Shown here: positions 24,737 through 32,696 of the stretch, in pieces
Layout: every line of letters begins with the position of its first letter
Numbering within the stretch: position 1 is the stretch's first letter
From: Priestia megaterium
GTDB taxonomy: Bacteria; Bacillota; Bacilli; Bacillales; Bacillaceae_H
Length of the DNA stretch: 64,000 nucleotides
Direction: 5' to 3'
Assembly: GCF_009497655.1 (NCBI RefSeq)
Contig: NZ_CP023317.1
Location: 2,819,501-2,883,500, forward strand
Translations under genes and position numbers: made by a program
Notes under the pieces: model-generated
Seen by the model: the letters and a program-made list of their open reading frames with translations, nothing else
Told to the model about the DNA's origin: nothing
Databases searched by the model: none

Positions 24737-24970
24737 TTAGTAATAGCCCCTTAAACTATAAGGAACTAAACTGCCCGTATAATACTGGGTAACAGGAGGG
24801 AAAACGCCGGCTGAAGGCGTGATTTTCCCCCACCAAGATGGTTTTTTGCCCCACCAGTTATCCATCGCTCCATCAGGTGACACGACAAATCCAATTGGAC
24901 GTGCAAAAGAAGGCATAAAATACGGATAAAACGAATACTGAAAAGGCGTGTAGAAAGAAGAGTAAAACAT
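24737..24970 (-). CDS. Tyr/Trp/Pro-rich putative spore coat protein
   Basis: A 77-residue protein without recognised family, very rich in Tyr, Phe, Trp and Pro (MFYSSFYTPFQYSFYPYFMP, then a WWGKKPSWWGK segment and a YY C-terminus). ATG follows AAGGAAAGAG closely. It starts 8 bases after the GerPF-like gene and has no promoter of its own, so it is expressed with it from the sigma-K-type promoter. Aromatic-rich composition and mother-cell expression are typical of small coat or crust proteins. The coat assignment is inference from composition and operon. Confidence 0.6.
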   Translation of the reverse strand: MFYSSFYTPFQYSFYPYFMPSFARPIGFVVSPDGAMDNWWGKKPSWWGKITPSAGVFPPVTQYYTGSLVPYSLRGYY

Positions 24971-24978
24971 CTCTTTCC

Positions 24979-25197
24979 TTATCCGTTTCCGAAGCCGTTT
25001 TGGTCAGAACCATCCGGATCGAGCGTATTTGTATTAGAAAGTCCCGAATTTGTATTTACACAAATTCCTGTATTTGAAGACCCTGAACCTTGCGCAGTTT
25101 TACTGTTACTTTTTGGAGAAACATAGTACGTGTCGCCAAATGTAACGACTCCTCCTGTAACATTTGGAATCACTACATGATTAATAACAATCGGCAT
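24979..25197 (-). CDS. GerPF/GerPA-like spore germination protein
   Basis: A 72-residue protein. MPIVINHVVIPNVTGGVVTF, then GDTYYVSPKSNSKTAQGSGS and a C-terminal LDPDGSDQNGFGNG match the GerPA/GerPF family, small spore coat-associated proteins needed for nutrient access through the coat. I use the ATG at 25197, which follows AAGGGTGAGGATA, not the ATG eight codons upstream. It is not in a complete gerPABCDEF operon here; only a novel aromatic-rich gene follows. A sigma-K-type promoter lies 32 bases upstream, fitting late mother-cell expression. Confidence 0.85.
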   Translation of the reverse strand: MPIVINHVVIPNVTGGVVTFGDTYYVSPKSNSKTAQGSGSSNTGICVNTNSGLSNTNTLDPDGSDQNGFGNG

Positions 25198-25228
25198 TAT
25201 CCTCACCCTTTTTATTTTCATCGTGATG

Positions 25229-25257
25229 TAATATATGAATAATTTATCAAAAGGGTT
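25229..25257 (-). promoter_or_regulatory. Sigma-K-type promoter of the GerPF-like pair
   Basis: On the minus strand AACC, a 16-base spacer and CATATATTA match the sigma-K pattern mACm-N16-CATANNNTA completely. The expected start is near 25221, about 24 bases before the ATG. Confidence 0.65.
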
Positions 25258-25276
25258 ATAAATTAATGGATATAAA

Positions 25277-25308
25277 TAAAAAATCCCCCTGCAGAGTGGG
25301 GTATTTTT
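25277..25308 (-). terminator. Terminator after the 173-residue gene
   Basis: On the minus strand ACCCC and GGGG(G)A pair around CACTCTGCA, with flanking A- and T-runs (ATTTTTT). It overlaps the end of the gene. Confidence 0.75.
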
Positions 25309-25828
25309 ACGCTTTTACCTCTTTTTTAGAATGACTTAATTCATCTCGAAGAATATCAAAATCTCGTTCTGCTACTTCTTCAATTTTAGTATACAACTCA
25401 TTCTCTGTTAGAAGTCCTTTTTCTTCAAGTATTTCGACAAGAGCCTTAAACTTTATTCTAGATAAAAGCATTTCGTTGACCGTGCTCTCTGTTGGACGTT
25501 CATTTTTCACTTGTTCTTTTTCTTTAACAGGTTCTTGCTGCAGCTTCACTCTGAAAACAATATTTGTATGATCTGTAATTTCAGGTGACTGATAAAATGT
25601 GCTATGCGAAATGTTTTTTAGTGTTAGCGTTTCTTTTGTCTCCATATTTGTTACTTCAAAGTACGGATCCTCAAAAAATGCATCATATTTATCATAAGCT
25701 GCTTTGCCTACAACCGAAAAAGAAAAGTTTAGCCTTTTCAACTCTTCACCTGTATTCGCATCAGTAATCATTTTTTCTTCAAACATATCAACGTGAAAAT
25801 TTACGTTATTAATCATTAGTTGTGTCAA
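25307..25828 (-). CDS. DUF3219-like protein with helical C-terminal region
   Basis: A 173-residue soluble protein. The first 95 residues form a beta-rich domain (LMINNVNFHVDMFEEKMITD, LNFSFSVVGKAAYDKYDAFF, NISHSTFYQS, IVFRVKLQQ) resembling DUF3219/YkvR-type proteins. A charged linker and a helical tail (MLLSRIKFKALVEILEEKGL, and so on) follow. TTG at 25828 is chosen because AAGGAGG lies 8 bases upstream; the longer ATG frame runs back through the upstream gene's terminator. It is a single gene with terminators on both sides. The family assignment is tentative and the function unknown. Confidence 0.6.
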   Translation of the reverse strand: MTQLMINNVNFHVDMFEEKMITDANTGEELKRLNFSFSVVGKAAYDKYDAFFEDPYFEVTNMETKETLTLKNISHSTFYQSPEITDHTNIVFRVKLQQEPVKEKEQVKNERPTESTVNEMLLSRIKFKALVEILEEKGLLTENELYTKIEEVAERDFDILRDELSHSKKEVKA

Positions 25829-25892
25829 TTCAATCGCCTCCTTCTTTATTAATACGACATGGAGTGACAAGTTCCCTGTTTTTTTATATAAA

Positions 25893-25924
25893 AAAACATC
25901 TCCCAAAAATGGGGATGTTTTTCA
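25893..25924 (-). terminator. Terminator after the YiaA/B-like gene
   Basis: On the minus strand AACATCCCC pairs with GGGAGATGTT around ATTTTT, followed by TTTTTTATAT. Confidence 0.85.
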
Positions 25925-25952
25925 AAGAGCTAGAAAAATGCTTTTTTTAGCT

Positions 25953-26192
25953 CTACAATTCTTCTTCTGCTTTGTCATATTTGCGTTCGTGCGCCGTATC
26001 TTCTTCGTTATCACGAATGGTTTTTTGGAGCACAAAAGCGGACATCGTTAAGTATAATGTTCCAACAGCATAATAACCTTTTACCGGTAATGATGCATCT
26101 AAGGTATAAATTCCTATAAACATAGCTAATAGTGCTGTAATAAAAGCTGTCCATGCTAAAAATGTAAAAGCTGCTGTATTACGCTTTTTCAT
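25953..26192 (-). CDS. YiaA/YiaB two-helix membrane protein
   Basis: A 79-residue protein with four short hydrophobic stretches arranged as two helix pairs (AAFTFLAWTAFITALLAMFI and GYYAVGTLYLTMSAFVLQKT) and an acidic tail. This is the pattern of the YiaA/B inner-membrane domain. ATG at 26192 is chosen because GAGGAGG lies 8 bases upstream; a longer frame upstream has no ribosome site. Function unknown in the family. It stands as a single transcription unit. Confidence 0.75.
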   Translation of the reverse strand: MKKRNTAAFTFLAWTAFITALLAMFIGIYTLDASLPVKGYYAVGTLYLTMSAFVLQKTIRDNEEDTAHERKYDKAEEEL

Positions 26193-26437
26193 CGTATGAC
26201 CTCCTCTTTTCCTTTTTCTGTTAAGCGTCGCTTTCATTTTACATTGTAAAATAATTGTTGTCATGGGTATTTATAGTCAGTTACCCTTTTAATCAGAACA
26301 AGAAACGGAAGAATTTAGGTCTTACATCCTATTTTTATCATAAAGCTTTTTTTCGAAATGATGAGATATATGGAATTTCTCTTTAAAAGTATGTTCATTC
26401 GTTTTCATTAAGAAAAGCTCCATTTAATTATTGCAAT

Positions 26438-26469
26438 AAAAAAATCATCGCCGAGACGATGATTTTTTT
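26438..26469 (-). terminator. Terminator after the DUF6501-like gene
   Basis: AAAAATCATCG and CGATGATTTTT form a perfect stem around CCGAGA, followed by T residues in both directions. Confidence 0.85.
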
Positions 26470-26471
26470 GT

Positions 26472-26672
26472 TTAGCCTTCAAAGTATTCTTTATAAAAGC
26501 CGCCGACTTGGCCAGTGTTATCAACAACAAAATAAAATTCTTCTGTTTCGTTTTTTACATCATATGTTTTTCCTGCTGTTAAAACATTTTCAACCACGAA
26601 TTTTTTTGCATCTGTATGTATGCATTTTACTTGTTTAATTGTTGGACGATCGTTCCATTCTAAATGAATCAT
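26472..26672 (-). CDS. DUF6501-like small protein
   Basis: A 66-residue protein: MIHLEWNDRPTIKQVKCIHT, then VLTAGKTYDVKNETEEFYFV and GGFYKEYFE. The pattern resembles small beta-rich proteins annotated DUF6501 in Bacillus. ATG at 26672 is preceded by AAAGGAG with a 9-base spacer; an upstream in-frame ATG overlaps that site. No membrane segment or cofactor motif is visible. Function unknown. Confidence 0.65.
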   Translation of the reverse strand: MIHLEWNDRPTIKQVKCIHTDAKKFVVENVLTAGKTYDVKNETEEFYFVVDNTGQVGGFYKEYFEG

Positions 26673-26751
26673 GTATGTACACTCCTTTGTTTTCATTCAA
26701 GATTCATTTTATCTTACTTGAAGTAAAAAAGAAACGGAGCGAATTTAAAAA

Positions 26752-27525
26752 TTAAAAAATTCGCTCATGCACTTTTTTTTTGGCAACTGTTGCTTGTACA
26801 AACTGTGCCGTTTGTGCAACAATTGTGTCTTTATCAAAATCCATCGACGCAACATGGTAAGAGTTTCGAAGCATGTGCTGTCTTTTTTCTGCTGATTGAA
26901 TATGCTTTAAGATATAAGCTGAATTCTCAGGCGGTACTACGTTATCAACGGTTGATGTTAGTACTAAAGCCGGGCATGTTACATAAGATAAGCGTTCTTT
27001 TGTTTCGTCCATTAAAGAAAGCAGCTCACGCATAGAGCGCACTGGTACTTTGTCGTACGTAATTTCATGTACGTTTGGATCCTTAATATCAGGATGGTCT
27101 TCTTTTAAATAACGAGGCGTATGACGAGAGCGGTAAGGCTCCATTGAAGGAATGGACGTCATAGCCGGATTGATTGCAATAACTCCGTCAAGATCTAATC
27201 CTTGGCTTGCTGTATGAAAGGTGAGAGTGCCTCCCATGGACTGACCTAAGATAAATACATGACGGCATTCTTGCTTCAAACGCTGATACCCATTTAAAAA
27301 GTCTTGCTTCCATTCCTCGTACGTTGTTTGTTCAATATCATAGTAGTGAGTACCATGTCCCGTTAGTCGCAAACCGTACACAGTAAAACCTTTTTTAGCT
27401 AATTCTTTTCCGATATATTCCATACTTTGAGGAGTCCCCATAAATCCATGAGAAACAAGTATACCAATGTCGTTGCCTTTATAATAAAAAGATTCTGCGC
27501 CTTGAATTACGTCATAACGTTCCAT
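26752..27525 (-). CDS. Carboxylesterase, alpha/beta hydrolase
   Basis: A 257-residue alpha/beta-hydrolase similar to the thermostable carboxylesterase Est30/YvaK group. The nucleophile Ser96 sits in GQSMGG, the oxyanion-hole segment is SHGFMGTP, the acid is probably the Asp in TSTVDNVVPPENS and the His lies in SYHVASMDFD. No signal peptide is present, so it acts in the cytosol, probably on short- to medium-chain esters. ATG at 27525 is selected by AAAGGGTG; an upstream GTG falls within that site. In Bacillus such genes are often linked to rnr/smpB, but here it stands alone. Confidence 0.85.
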   Translation of the reverse strand: MERYDVIQGAESFYYKGNDIGILVSHGFMGTPQSMEYIGKELAKKGFTVYGLRLTGHGTHYYDIEQTTYEEWKQDFLNGYQRLKQECRHVFILGQSMGGTLTFHTASQGLDLDGVIAINPAMTSIPSMEPYRSRHTPRYLKEDHPDIKDPNVHEITYDKVPVRSMRELLSLMDETKERLSYVTCPALVLTSTVDNVVPPENSAYILKHIQSAEKRQHMLRNSYHVASMDFDKDTIVAQTAQFVQATVAKKKVHERIF

Positions 27526-27627
27526 TTTCTTCACCCTTTATCACAAATTTTCTGACTAAATGAACTACCTTTATAATACACCTATAATTCCTATAAGTCA
27601 ACTGGGTTATTTATTTTTTTACGATTC

Positions 27628-27670
27628 AAAAAGAACGAAGCAAGAATTATCTCTTGCTTCGTTCTTTTTG
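27628..27670 (-). terminator. Long terminator embedded in the ssuD 3' end
   Basis: A perfect 18-19 bp stem (CAAAAAGAACGAAGCAAGA with its complement) and a six-base loop. The upstream arm encodes the last residues of SsuD and the TAA (27647-27649) lies in the loop. U-rich sequence follows on the minus strand. Confidence 0.9.
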
Positions 27671-28723
27671 AATATGTGGAAATACTAGCTCAGCAAACGT
27701 ATATGCTTCTTCTAGATGCGGGTATCCTGATAAAATAAACGTATCAATTCCTAGCTCTTTGTACTCTTTTAAACGATCCGCTACAATTTCAGGACTTCCA
27801 ACAAGAGCGGTTCCAGCTCCTTCTCGTGCTAAGCCGATTCCAGCCCATAGATTCGGAGCAATCTCCAGCGCACCTCGATCTTTTGTGCCGCTGTGCAAAC
27901 TTGACTGTGTTTTTTGGGCAGTGGAGTCAAATGACGCAAACTTATCTTGAAACGCTTTGATCGTATCATCATTAACATGTTTAATTAATTTATCTGCAGA
28001 TTCCCACGCTTCGTCTTCCGATTCTCTTACAATAACGTGCAGTCGAATACCAAAGCGAATGTCCCTGCCTTCATTTGCAGCTTTTTCTTTCATCTCATCA
28101 ATTTTCGTCTTGATCACTGCAGGAGGTTCTCCCCATAACAAATATACATCTGCATGCTTTGCGCCTACTTCTTTGCCCGCTGGAGAAGACCCGCCAAAGT
28201 ACAGCGGAGGATACGGTTTTTGGACAGGAGGCGACGGAATGTACGCACCTGTTACATCAAGATGTTCTCCTTTATAGTCCACTTTTTTTCCTTCCATTAC
28301 ATCTCGCCAAATCGTTAAAAATTCATCTGTTAACTCGTAGCGTTTATCATGGCTTAAATAGTTACCGTACGTTGCTTGCTCCACGGGATCTCCTCCCGTC
28401 ACAATATTTAACATAAGTCGGCCGTTTGATATTTGATCGAATGTCGAAGCCATCCGTGCTGAAAGTGTGGGAGACATGATACCCGGGCGAAGTGCAATCA
28501 AAAACTTCAGTCGGTTTGTAACGGAAGCAAGTGCCGATGCAATCACCCACGAATCTTCACAATTTGAACCAGTAGGCAACAAAGCACCGTCATATCCTAG
28601 ATAATCCAGCCCGTGTGCGATTTGCTTTAAGTAGTGAATATCACTTGTTCTACTTCCTTCGGTTGTGCCTAGATAATGTCCGTCGCCTGCTGTAGGGAAA
28701 AACCATAAGATGTTCATTTCCAT
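27647..28723 (-). CDS. ssuD: FMNH2-dependent alkanesulfonate monooxygenase
   Basis: A 358-residue bacterial luciferase-like flavin monooxygenase. MNILWFFPTAGDGHYLG, TSDIHYLKQIAHGLDYLGYD, GALLPTGSNCEDSW and ALRPGIMSPTLSARMAST match SsuD closely, and the length is near the family's 360-380. SsuD releases sulfite from alkanesulfonates for use as a sulfur source, with FMNH2 from a partner reductase (SsuE). The ssuBAC transport genes that usually accompany it are not adjacent, so it is an orphan copy here. No S-box-like leader was recognised upstream. ATG follows AGGAGGAAATGGAA; the start could equally be the second ATG two codons later. Confidence 0.9.
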   Translation of the reverse strand: MEMNILWFFPTAGDGHYLGTTEGSRTSDIHYLKQIAHGLDYLGYDGALLPTGSNCEDSWVIASALASVTNRLKFLIALRPGIMSPTLSARMASTFDQISNGRLMLNIVTGGDPVEQATYGNYLSHDKRYELTDEFLTIWRDVMEGKKVDYKGEHLDVTGAYIPSPPVQKPYPPLYFGGSSPAGKEVGAKHADVYLLWGEPPAVIKTKIDEMKEKAANEGRDIRFGIRLHVIVRESEDEAWESADKLIKHVNDDTIKAFQDKFASFDSTAQKTQSSLHSGTKDRGALEIAPNLWAGIGLAREGAGTALVGSPEIVADRLKEYKELGIDTFILSGYPHLEEAYTFAELVFPHIQKERSKR

Positions 28724-28902
28724 TTCCTCCTAAATATTCTCGTATTCTATATAAAGCGTTTTCATATTATTTGTTCAATTCTTGTCCGCTAATTACAGAG
28801 ATGCATTTGTATATTAGCGTATGTAATACGACTCTTTTTATTTATTAAATTAGTAAAATCATAATACCTGTTTAACCTATATGTCAAGTATGAATTGAAA
28901 TA

Positions 28903-28937
28903 AAAAAACAAGAATTAAAAATAATTCTTGTTTTTTT
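28903..28937 (-). terminator. Terminator after the RsbR paralogue
   Basis: AAAAAAACAAGAATTA and TAATTCTTGTTTTTTT form a perfect long stem with a 5-base loop, overlapping the stop codon of the gene. Confidence 0.9.
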
Positions 28938-29775
28938 ATTTCCTCATACGTGAAGCCATCGCATTAGCAAGAGTTGATTTTGTTGATATATTTTCAAACG
29001 ATAAACCTAAATGAGAAGCGGTAATTGCGATTTCAGGACGTACCCCAGAGATCGTTGATTCTACGCCTATTAATTTTAAGGCATCAATCAGCTGGAAAAT
29101 CTGATGAGCAACCATCGTATCAACAATAACTACTCCTGAAATATCAATATAAAGGTGATTCACTTGCTGTTCAGCACAGCGAGTTAACGTATTCTCTAAA
29201 ATTCGTCGCGCTCTTGCTGTGTCGATATCCCCAACAAGCGGAAGAATCGCAATATGATCGCTCAATGGAATAACTGGGGAACTCAGTTCGTTAATCAGCT
29301 CTTTGTGTGCTTCAAGCAACCGTCTTGAATGCTGATGGTGCTCTTCAACAAATTTATAAACGGTGATATCAAACACGCGTACAATCAATTCGTTCCATTC
29401 GTCTAGTTCTTCTTGCGTAATATCTTGGTCATACGCTTCTACAAATTGATTTAAATATGTTAAATACTGTTTTCTAACTCGGAAAAATTCTCGAATAATA
29501 TAATGAATAGGCGTTCTTACATGCTCTCCGTCTTCCGCAATCTTTAAAATCCACGTTTCAAATGAATCAAAAAATTCTTTTTCACTTTTTATAAATACAT
29601 CGGCTATGTATAAATGAAATTCATTATTTTGACCTTTTAATACTGAAATGACTTCCGGATGAGTAGATGCATAAACCGATTCTGGGTCATTGTCTTCAAG
29701 GCTTTCATACCATTCTTCCGTTAGTTGATCTGCATGTTTTAAGAAAAACATTCGAAGTGCTTCGTTTTTATTCAA
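28936..29775 (-). CDS. rsbR: RsbR-family stressosome protein
   Basis: A 279-residue RsbR paralogue. The N-terminal non-haem globin-like sensory domain (about 1-140) is variable, and the C-terminal STAS domain (about 155-275) carries SPVIPLSDHIAILPLVGDID, the segment IDISGVVIVDTMVAHQIFQL and SGVRPEIAITASHLGLSFEN. These proteins build the stressosome with RsbS and RsbT and feed environmental signals into sigma-B. It is not next to rsbST, so it corresponds to a dispersed paralogue such as RsbRB-D. The TTG start at 29775 is set by AAAGGGG seven bases upstream. Confidence 0.88.
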   Translation of the reverse strand: MNKNEALRMFFLKHADQLTEEWYESLEDNDPESVYASTHPEVISVLKGQNNEFHLYIADVFIKSEKEFFDSFETWILKIAEDGEHVRTPIHYIIREFFRVRKQYLTYLNQFVEAYDQDITQEELDEWNELIVRVFDITVYKFVEEHHQHSRRLLEAHKELINELSSPVIPLSDHIAILPLVGDIDTARARRILENTLTRCAEQQVNHLYIDISGVVIVDTMVAHQIFQLIDALKLIGVESTISGVRPEIAITASHLGLSFENISTKSTLANAMASRMRK

Positions 29776-29941
29776 AACAATTCCCCTTTCCATACGAGCT
29801 ACTACTATCATTATAATTCAACTTTTTCCCCCTTACTAGTTTTATAAAAAGAGGAGAAAGAAAATTTTTAAAAAAATACATTTAGTTTATTGATTTTATG
29901 CTACATTGAAAATGGCTATAAAAACACGAAGGAGTTTTCAA

Positions 29942-30904
29942 ATGATACGAACGTTAGCTCTTATGAACGATAACAAACTTGTGAAACATATACAATTAGA
30001 TCAGATTCACGACCCCTCTATTCAGTACTATTGGATTGACTTTAACTGCCCTTCTGAAGAAGAAGCGCTGCTGCTTCAATCATCCTTTCACTTTCATCCG
30101 TTAGCGATTGAAGATTGCTTTCATTTTCTGCAGCGTCCAAAACTCGATTATTATGAAGGATACAGTTTTTTTGTCCTTCATTCGTTAAATCGGCAAACGT
30201 TAGAAGCTGAAGAAGTTGATCTTTTTATCGGCGATAATTATATGGTTACTTTTCATTTTCACCCGTCAGCTGCAATTGATAAAGTATGGGAAAAGCTGCT
30301 TCATACACCTTCGATTCAAGAAAAAGGAATAAGCTACCTTGCGTATTCTGTGATGGATAAAGTGGTAGATGAATATTTTCCCACTGTATATCAAATTGAA
30401 GATGAGCTGAATGATATAGAAAACATAGACGCAAAAAAATCCATCTCTGTTTTAATGGAAGATGTATTTAAACTTCGAAGTGATTTGCTAAAAATCAGAA
30501 GAACCATTTTGCCTATGCGCGATTTATTGTACCGTGTTATAAATTCTGAACGCTTAGATGTTCATCCTGAACAAAAAAGGTATTTTAAAGATGTCTATGA
30601 CCACTTATTAAAATTAGCCGATATGATTGAATCAAACCGGGAAATGACGTCTGATATGCGCGATAATTATCTTTCTCTTAATTCAAACCGGATGAATTCA
30701 ATTATGATGACGCTGACTGTTATTTCATCTATCTTTATTCCCCTTACCTTTATCGTTGGCGTATACGGAATGAATTTTGAAAATATGCCTGAGCTAAAGT
30801 GGCACTATGGCTATTTCTTTGTGCTTGGCTTCATGGGATTGATAACGCTTGGTTTAATTCTATGGTTCAAGCGAAAAGGCTGGTTTAATGCTGATAAAGA
30901 GTAG
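29942..30904 (+). CDS. corA: CorA-family magnesium/cobalt transporter
   Basis: A 320-residue channel subunit. A soluble N-terminal alpha/beta funnel domain (with LAIEDCFHFLQRPKLDYY and DEVDLFIGDNYMVTFH-like strands) leads to a long stalk helix and two C-terminal membrane helices. The first ends in the selectivity signature YGMN (GVYGMNFENMPE), followed by the second helix and a basic tail FKRKGW. ATG at 29942 follows GAAGGAG with a seven-base spacer; a frame starting upstream lacks this. Pentamers import Mg2+ (also Co2+, Ni2+). No Mg-sensing riboswitch (M-box) was recognised in the short 5' region. Confidence 0.92.
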   Translation: MIRTLALMNDNKLVKHIQLDQIHDPSIQYYWIDFNCPSEEEALLLQSSFHFHPLAIEDCFHFLQRPKLDYYEGYSFFVLHSLNRQTLEAEEVDLFIGDNYMVTFHFHPSAAIDKVWEKLLHTPSIQEKGISYLAYSVMDKVVDEYFPTVYQIEDELNDIENIDAKKSISVLMEDVFKLRSDLLKIRRTILPMRDLLYRVINSERLDVHPEQKRYFKDVYDHLLKLADMIESNREMTSDMRDNYLSLNSNRMNSIMMTLTVISSIFIPLTFIVGVYGMNFENMPELKWHYGYFFVLGFMGLITLGLILWFKRKGWFNADKE

Positions 30905-31335
30905 AAAGATTGAGACATACCGAAATCAATCCAATGTAAAGATGAATAAATTGGATAAGTGAGCTAGTGCTATCAATTTCCGCGGGCGGCCGATGAGTCT
31001 CCTCGTCGCTTACGCTCCTGTGGGGTCTCCCCTGTTCCGCTTTTCCTGCAGGAGTCTTCGCCTTGCTCTCCCATCAACCGCTAGAAATCCTGCCTACATG
31101 AAGCCTACGTTCATCCTATCAATGAAAAAATTCGAAAGGTTTCGATTTCTACTAAGAGTATGGATTCATTGTTCGGCTCTTCCTTCAACGAAAATATGTT
31201 TGCCTCAACCGCCTTTCTATGCGATGATAACTAGTTATTTCCCAAAAATATTTATAAACTAACGTGCTTGCGTTTCCTTTTTCTAAAAAATTTCATAAGA
31301 TAGTGAAAATAATGCTCAGAAAGGAGGCTGAAGTA
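30905..31335. other. 431-base region: dispersed repeat copy and speDE leader
   Basis: The first 260 bases are copy 1 of the dispersed repeat. The remaining 160 bases lead to the fused polyamine gene and presumably hold its promoter, though no well-spaced -35/-10 pair is evident. No gene is seen; the 89-codon frame over the repeat has no family resemblance. Confidence 0.6.
30907..31172. repeat. Dispersed GC-rich repeat, copy 1
   Basis: Starts AGATTGAGACATA and contains the GC-rich core 30971-31082 (CCGCGGGCGGCCG, then CTCCTCGTCGCTTACGCTCC, and CTTTTCCTGCAGGAGTCT). It aligns along its length with the copy at 38519-38830 in the same orientation but lacks about 20 bases at the left arm of the core, consistent with a deletion between short TTTCCG repeats. 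The high-GC core contrasts with the A+T-rich flanks. Confidence 0.8.
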
Positions 31336-32613
31336 GTGGATATTAAAGGCGAACACTTGCTAATGGATGCGTTCGAATGCGATGAAGTGATATTAAATGA
31401 TCCCTCACTTTTAAGGCAAATTCTTATTGAAGCTGCACTAGATGCAGAGATGGAAGTTTTGCACTGTTATTTTCACCAGTTTACGCCCCACGGCATTACA
31501 GGCATTCTCGTATTAGCTACCTCTCACTTGTCTATTCATACTTGGCCGGAGGAAAACTACGCTTCATTAGATTTTTATACGTGCGGAGACAAAGAAATAA
31601 TTGAAATTGGTTATGCGTTGCTGAAGCAATTAGCTTCAAAAAAAGCTGTTGTATATTCAATTTCTCGCGGAATTCAACACGTCGAAACTCTAACAAAAAA
31701 TCGTCAGCATGCTGAAAGCACTCGTCTTCTCGATCGTGGAGATGACTCAGATCACGTTAGTCTACAGCAGATCTTATCAGGCCAGCATGACATTTTGTTT
31801 CATCAGAAAAACAGTATTCAAGATATTCAGCTGATTAAAGCATCTGATATTCGAATGTATTTGGATGAACAGCTGCAATTTAGTTCATTGGATGAACATG
31901 CGTACCATGAAGCTCTTGTACACCCTATCTTTGCAGCTTCCTTAAGTCCTCGTCGCATTCTTATTCTGGGCGGTGGAGATGGTTTAGCTTTACGAGAAGT
32001 CCTTAAATATAAGAAAGTTAAAGAAATAGACCTTGTGGAAATAGATGCTGACGTTGTAAATGCTGCGATGAATATAAAAGAATTAAAGAAGTTAAATCAA
32101 CGCTCATTTGAAGATTCTCGTGTCACCGTTCATATTCAAGATGCTGTTGACTACCTCTCTTTGAATTCAGCGTTTTATGATATTATCATTGTCGACTTTC
32201 CAGATCCTACTAACAAAAAAATAAGTGCTCTTTATACAAAAGAATTTTACGAACTTCTCCAACGTTCACTATCGCGCAGCGGCTTGGTCGTGTGTCAGTC
32301 AAATTCTCCTAGAGACACACCTATCGTTTTTTGGAGCATTAATAAGACGATGAAAGCTTCTCAGTTTTATACGTTGAGCTACCACACCATTATTCCCTCT
32401 TTTGGAGATTGGGGTTTTCACATCGGCTCGAAAACATCTTTGTCTGCCCCTATACTCTCTACTGATGTTTCATCTACTACGCTGCCATCAGACTTTACTA
32501 AGTTAATGCGTTTTTCTCCTCATTCTCTTTCTAAAAGACAGTTTGCCATTGTGAACTCTGCTGAGCACTTGGTTCTGCATAAAATATTTAAAAAAGAAGG
32601 CTTATATTTGTAA
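31336..32613 (+). CDS. speD-speE: Fused AdoMet decarboxylase-aminopropyltransferase
   Basis: A 425-residue fusion. Residues 1-120 are a class 1b S-adenosylmethionine decarboxylase: TSHLSIHTWPEENYASLDFY contains the pyruvoyl-forming Ser63 and His68, and Cys83 lies in YTCGD, at the same positions as in free-standing SpeD. Residues about 165-420 are a spermidine-synthase fold: YHEALVHPIFA, the AdoMet-binding ILILGGGDGLALREVL, VEIDADVV and a catalytic-site DFPDP in place of the commoner D(S/T)DP. The protein could make decarboxylated AdoMet and transfer its aminopropyl group in one polypeptide. GTG at 31336 is set by AAAGGAGG eight bases upstream. The polyamine acceptor cannot be read from sequence. 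Confidence 0.9.
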   Translation: MDIKGEHLLMDAFECDEVILNDPSLLRQILIEAALDAEMEVLHCYFHQFTPHGITGILVLATSHLSIHTWPEENYASLDFYTCGDKEIIEIGYALLKQLASKKAVVYSISRGIQHVETLTKNRQHAESTRLLDRGDDSDHVSLQQILSGQHDILFHQKNSIQDIQLIKASDIRMYLDEQLQFSSLDEHAYHEALVHPIFAASLSPRRILILGGGDGLALREVLKYKKVKEIDLVEIDADVVNAAMNIKELKKLNQRSFEDSRVTVHIQDAVDYLSLNSAFYDIIIVDFPDPTNKKISALYTKEFYELLQRSLSRSGLVVCQSNSPRDTPIVFWSINKTMKASQFYTLSYHTIIPSFGDWGFHIGSKTSLSAPILSTDVSSTTLPSDFTKLMRFSPHSLSKRQFAIVNSAEHLVLHKIFKKEGLYL

Positions 32614-32696
32614 AAAAGAAAGCTTGGCTTATACATTCCTTTTCTTTTGACATACTAAGATAGTCTCGTCATCACTGCGCGTTAGAAAGGATTGTT

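Noticed and set aside
28724-28935. SAM (S-box) riboswitch upstream of ssuD
   Set aside because: No conserved S-box stems or terminator/antiterminator arrangement is recognisable in the leader.
30993-31262. 89-codon reading frame across repeat copy 1
   Set aside because: Lies in the dispersed repeat, lacks a ribosome site and is not preserved in copy 2.
32646-32674. TTGACA-based promoter for the polysaccharide deacetylase
   Set aside because: The -35 is perfect but no acceptable -10 lies 16-18 bases downstream, so it was not listed as a feature.
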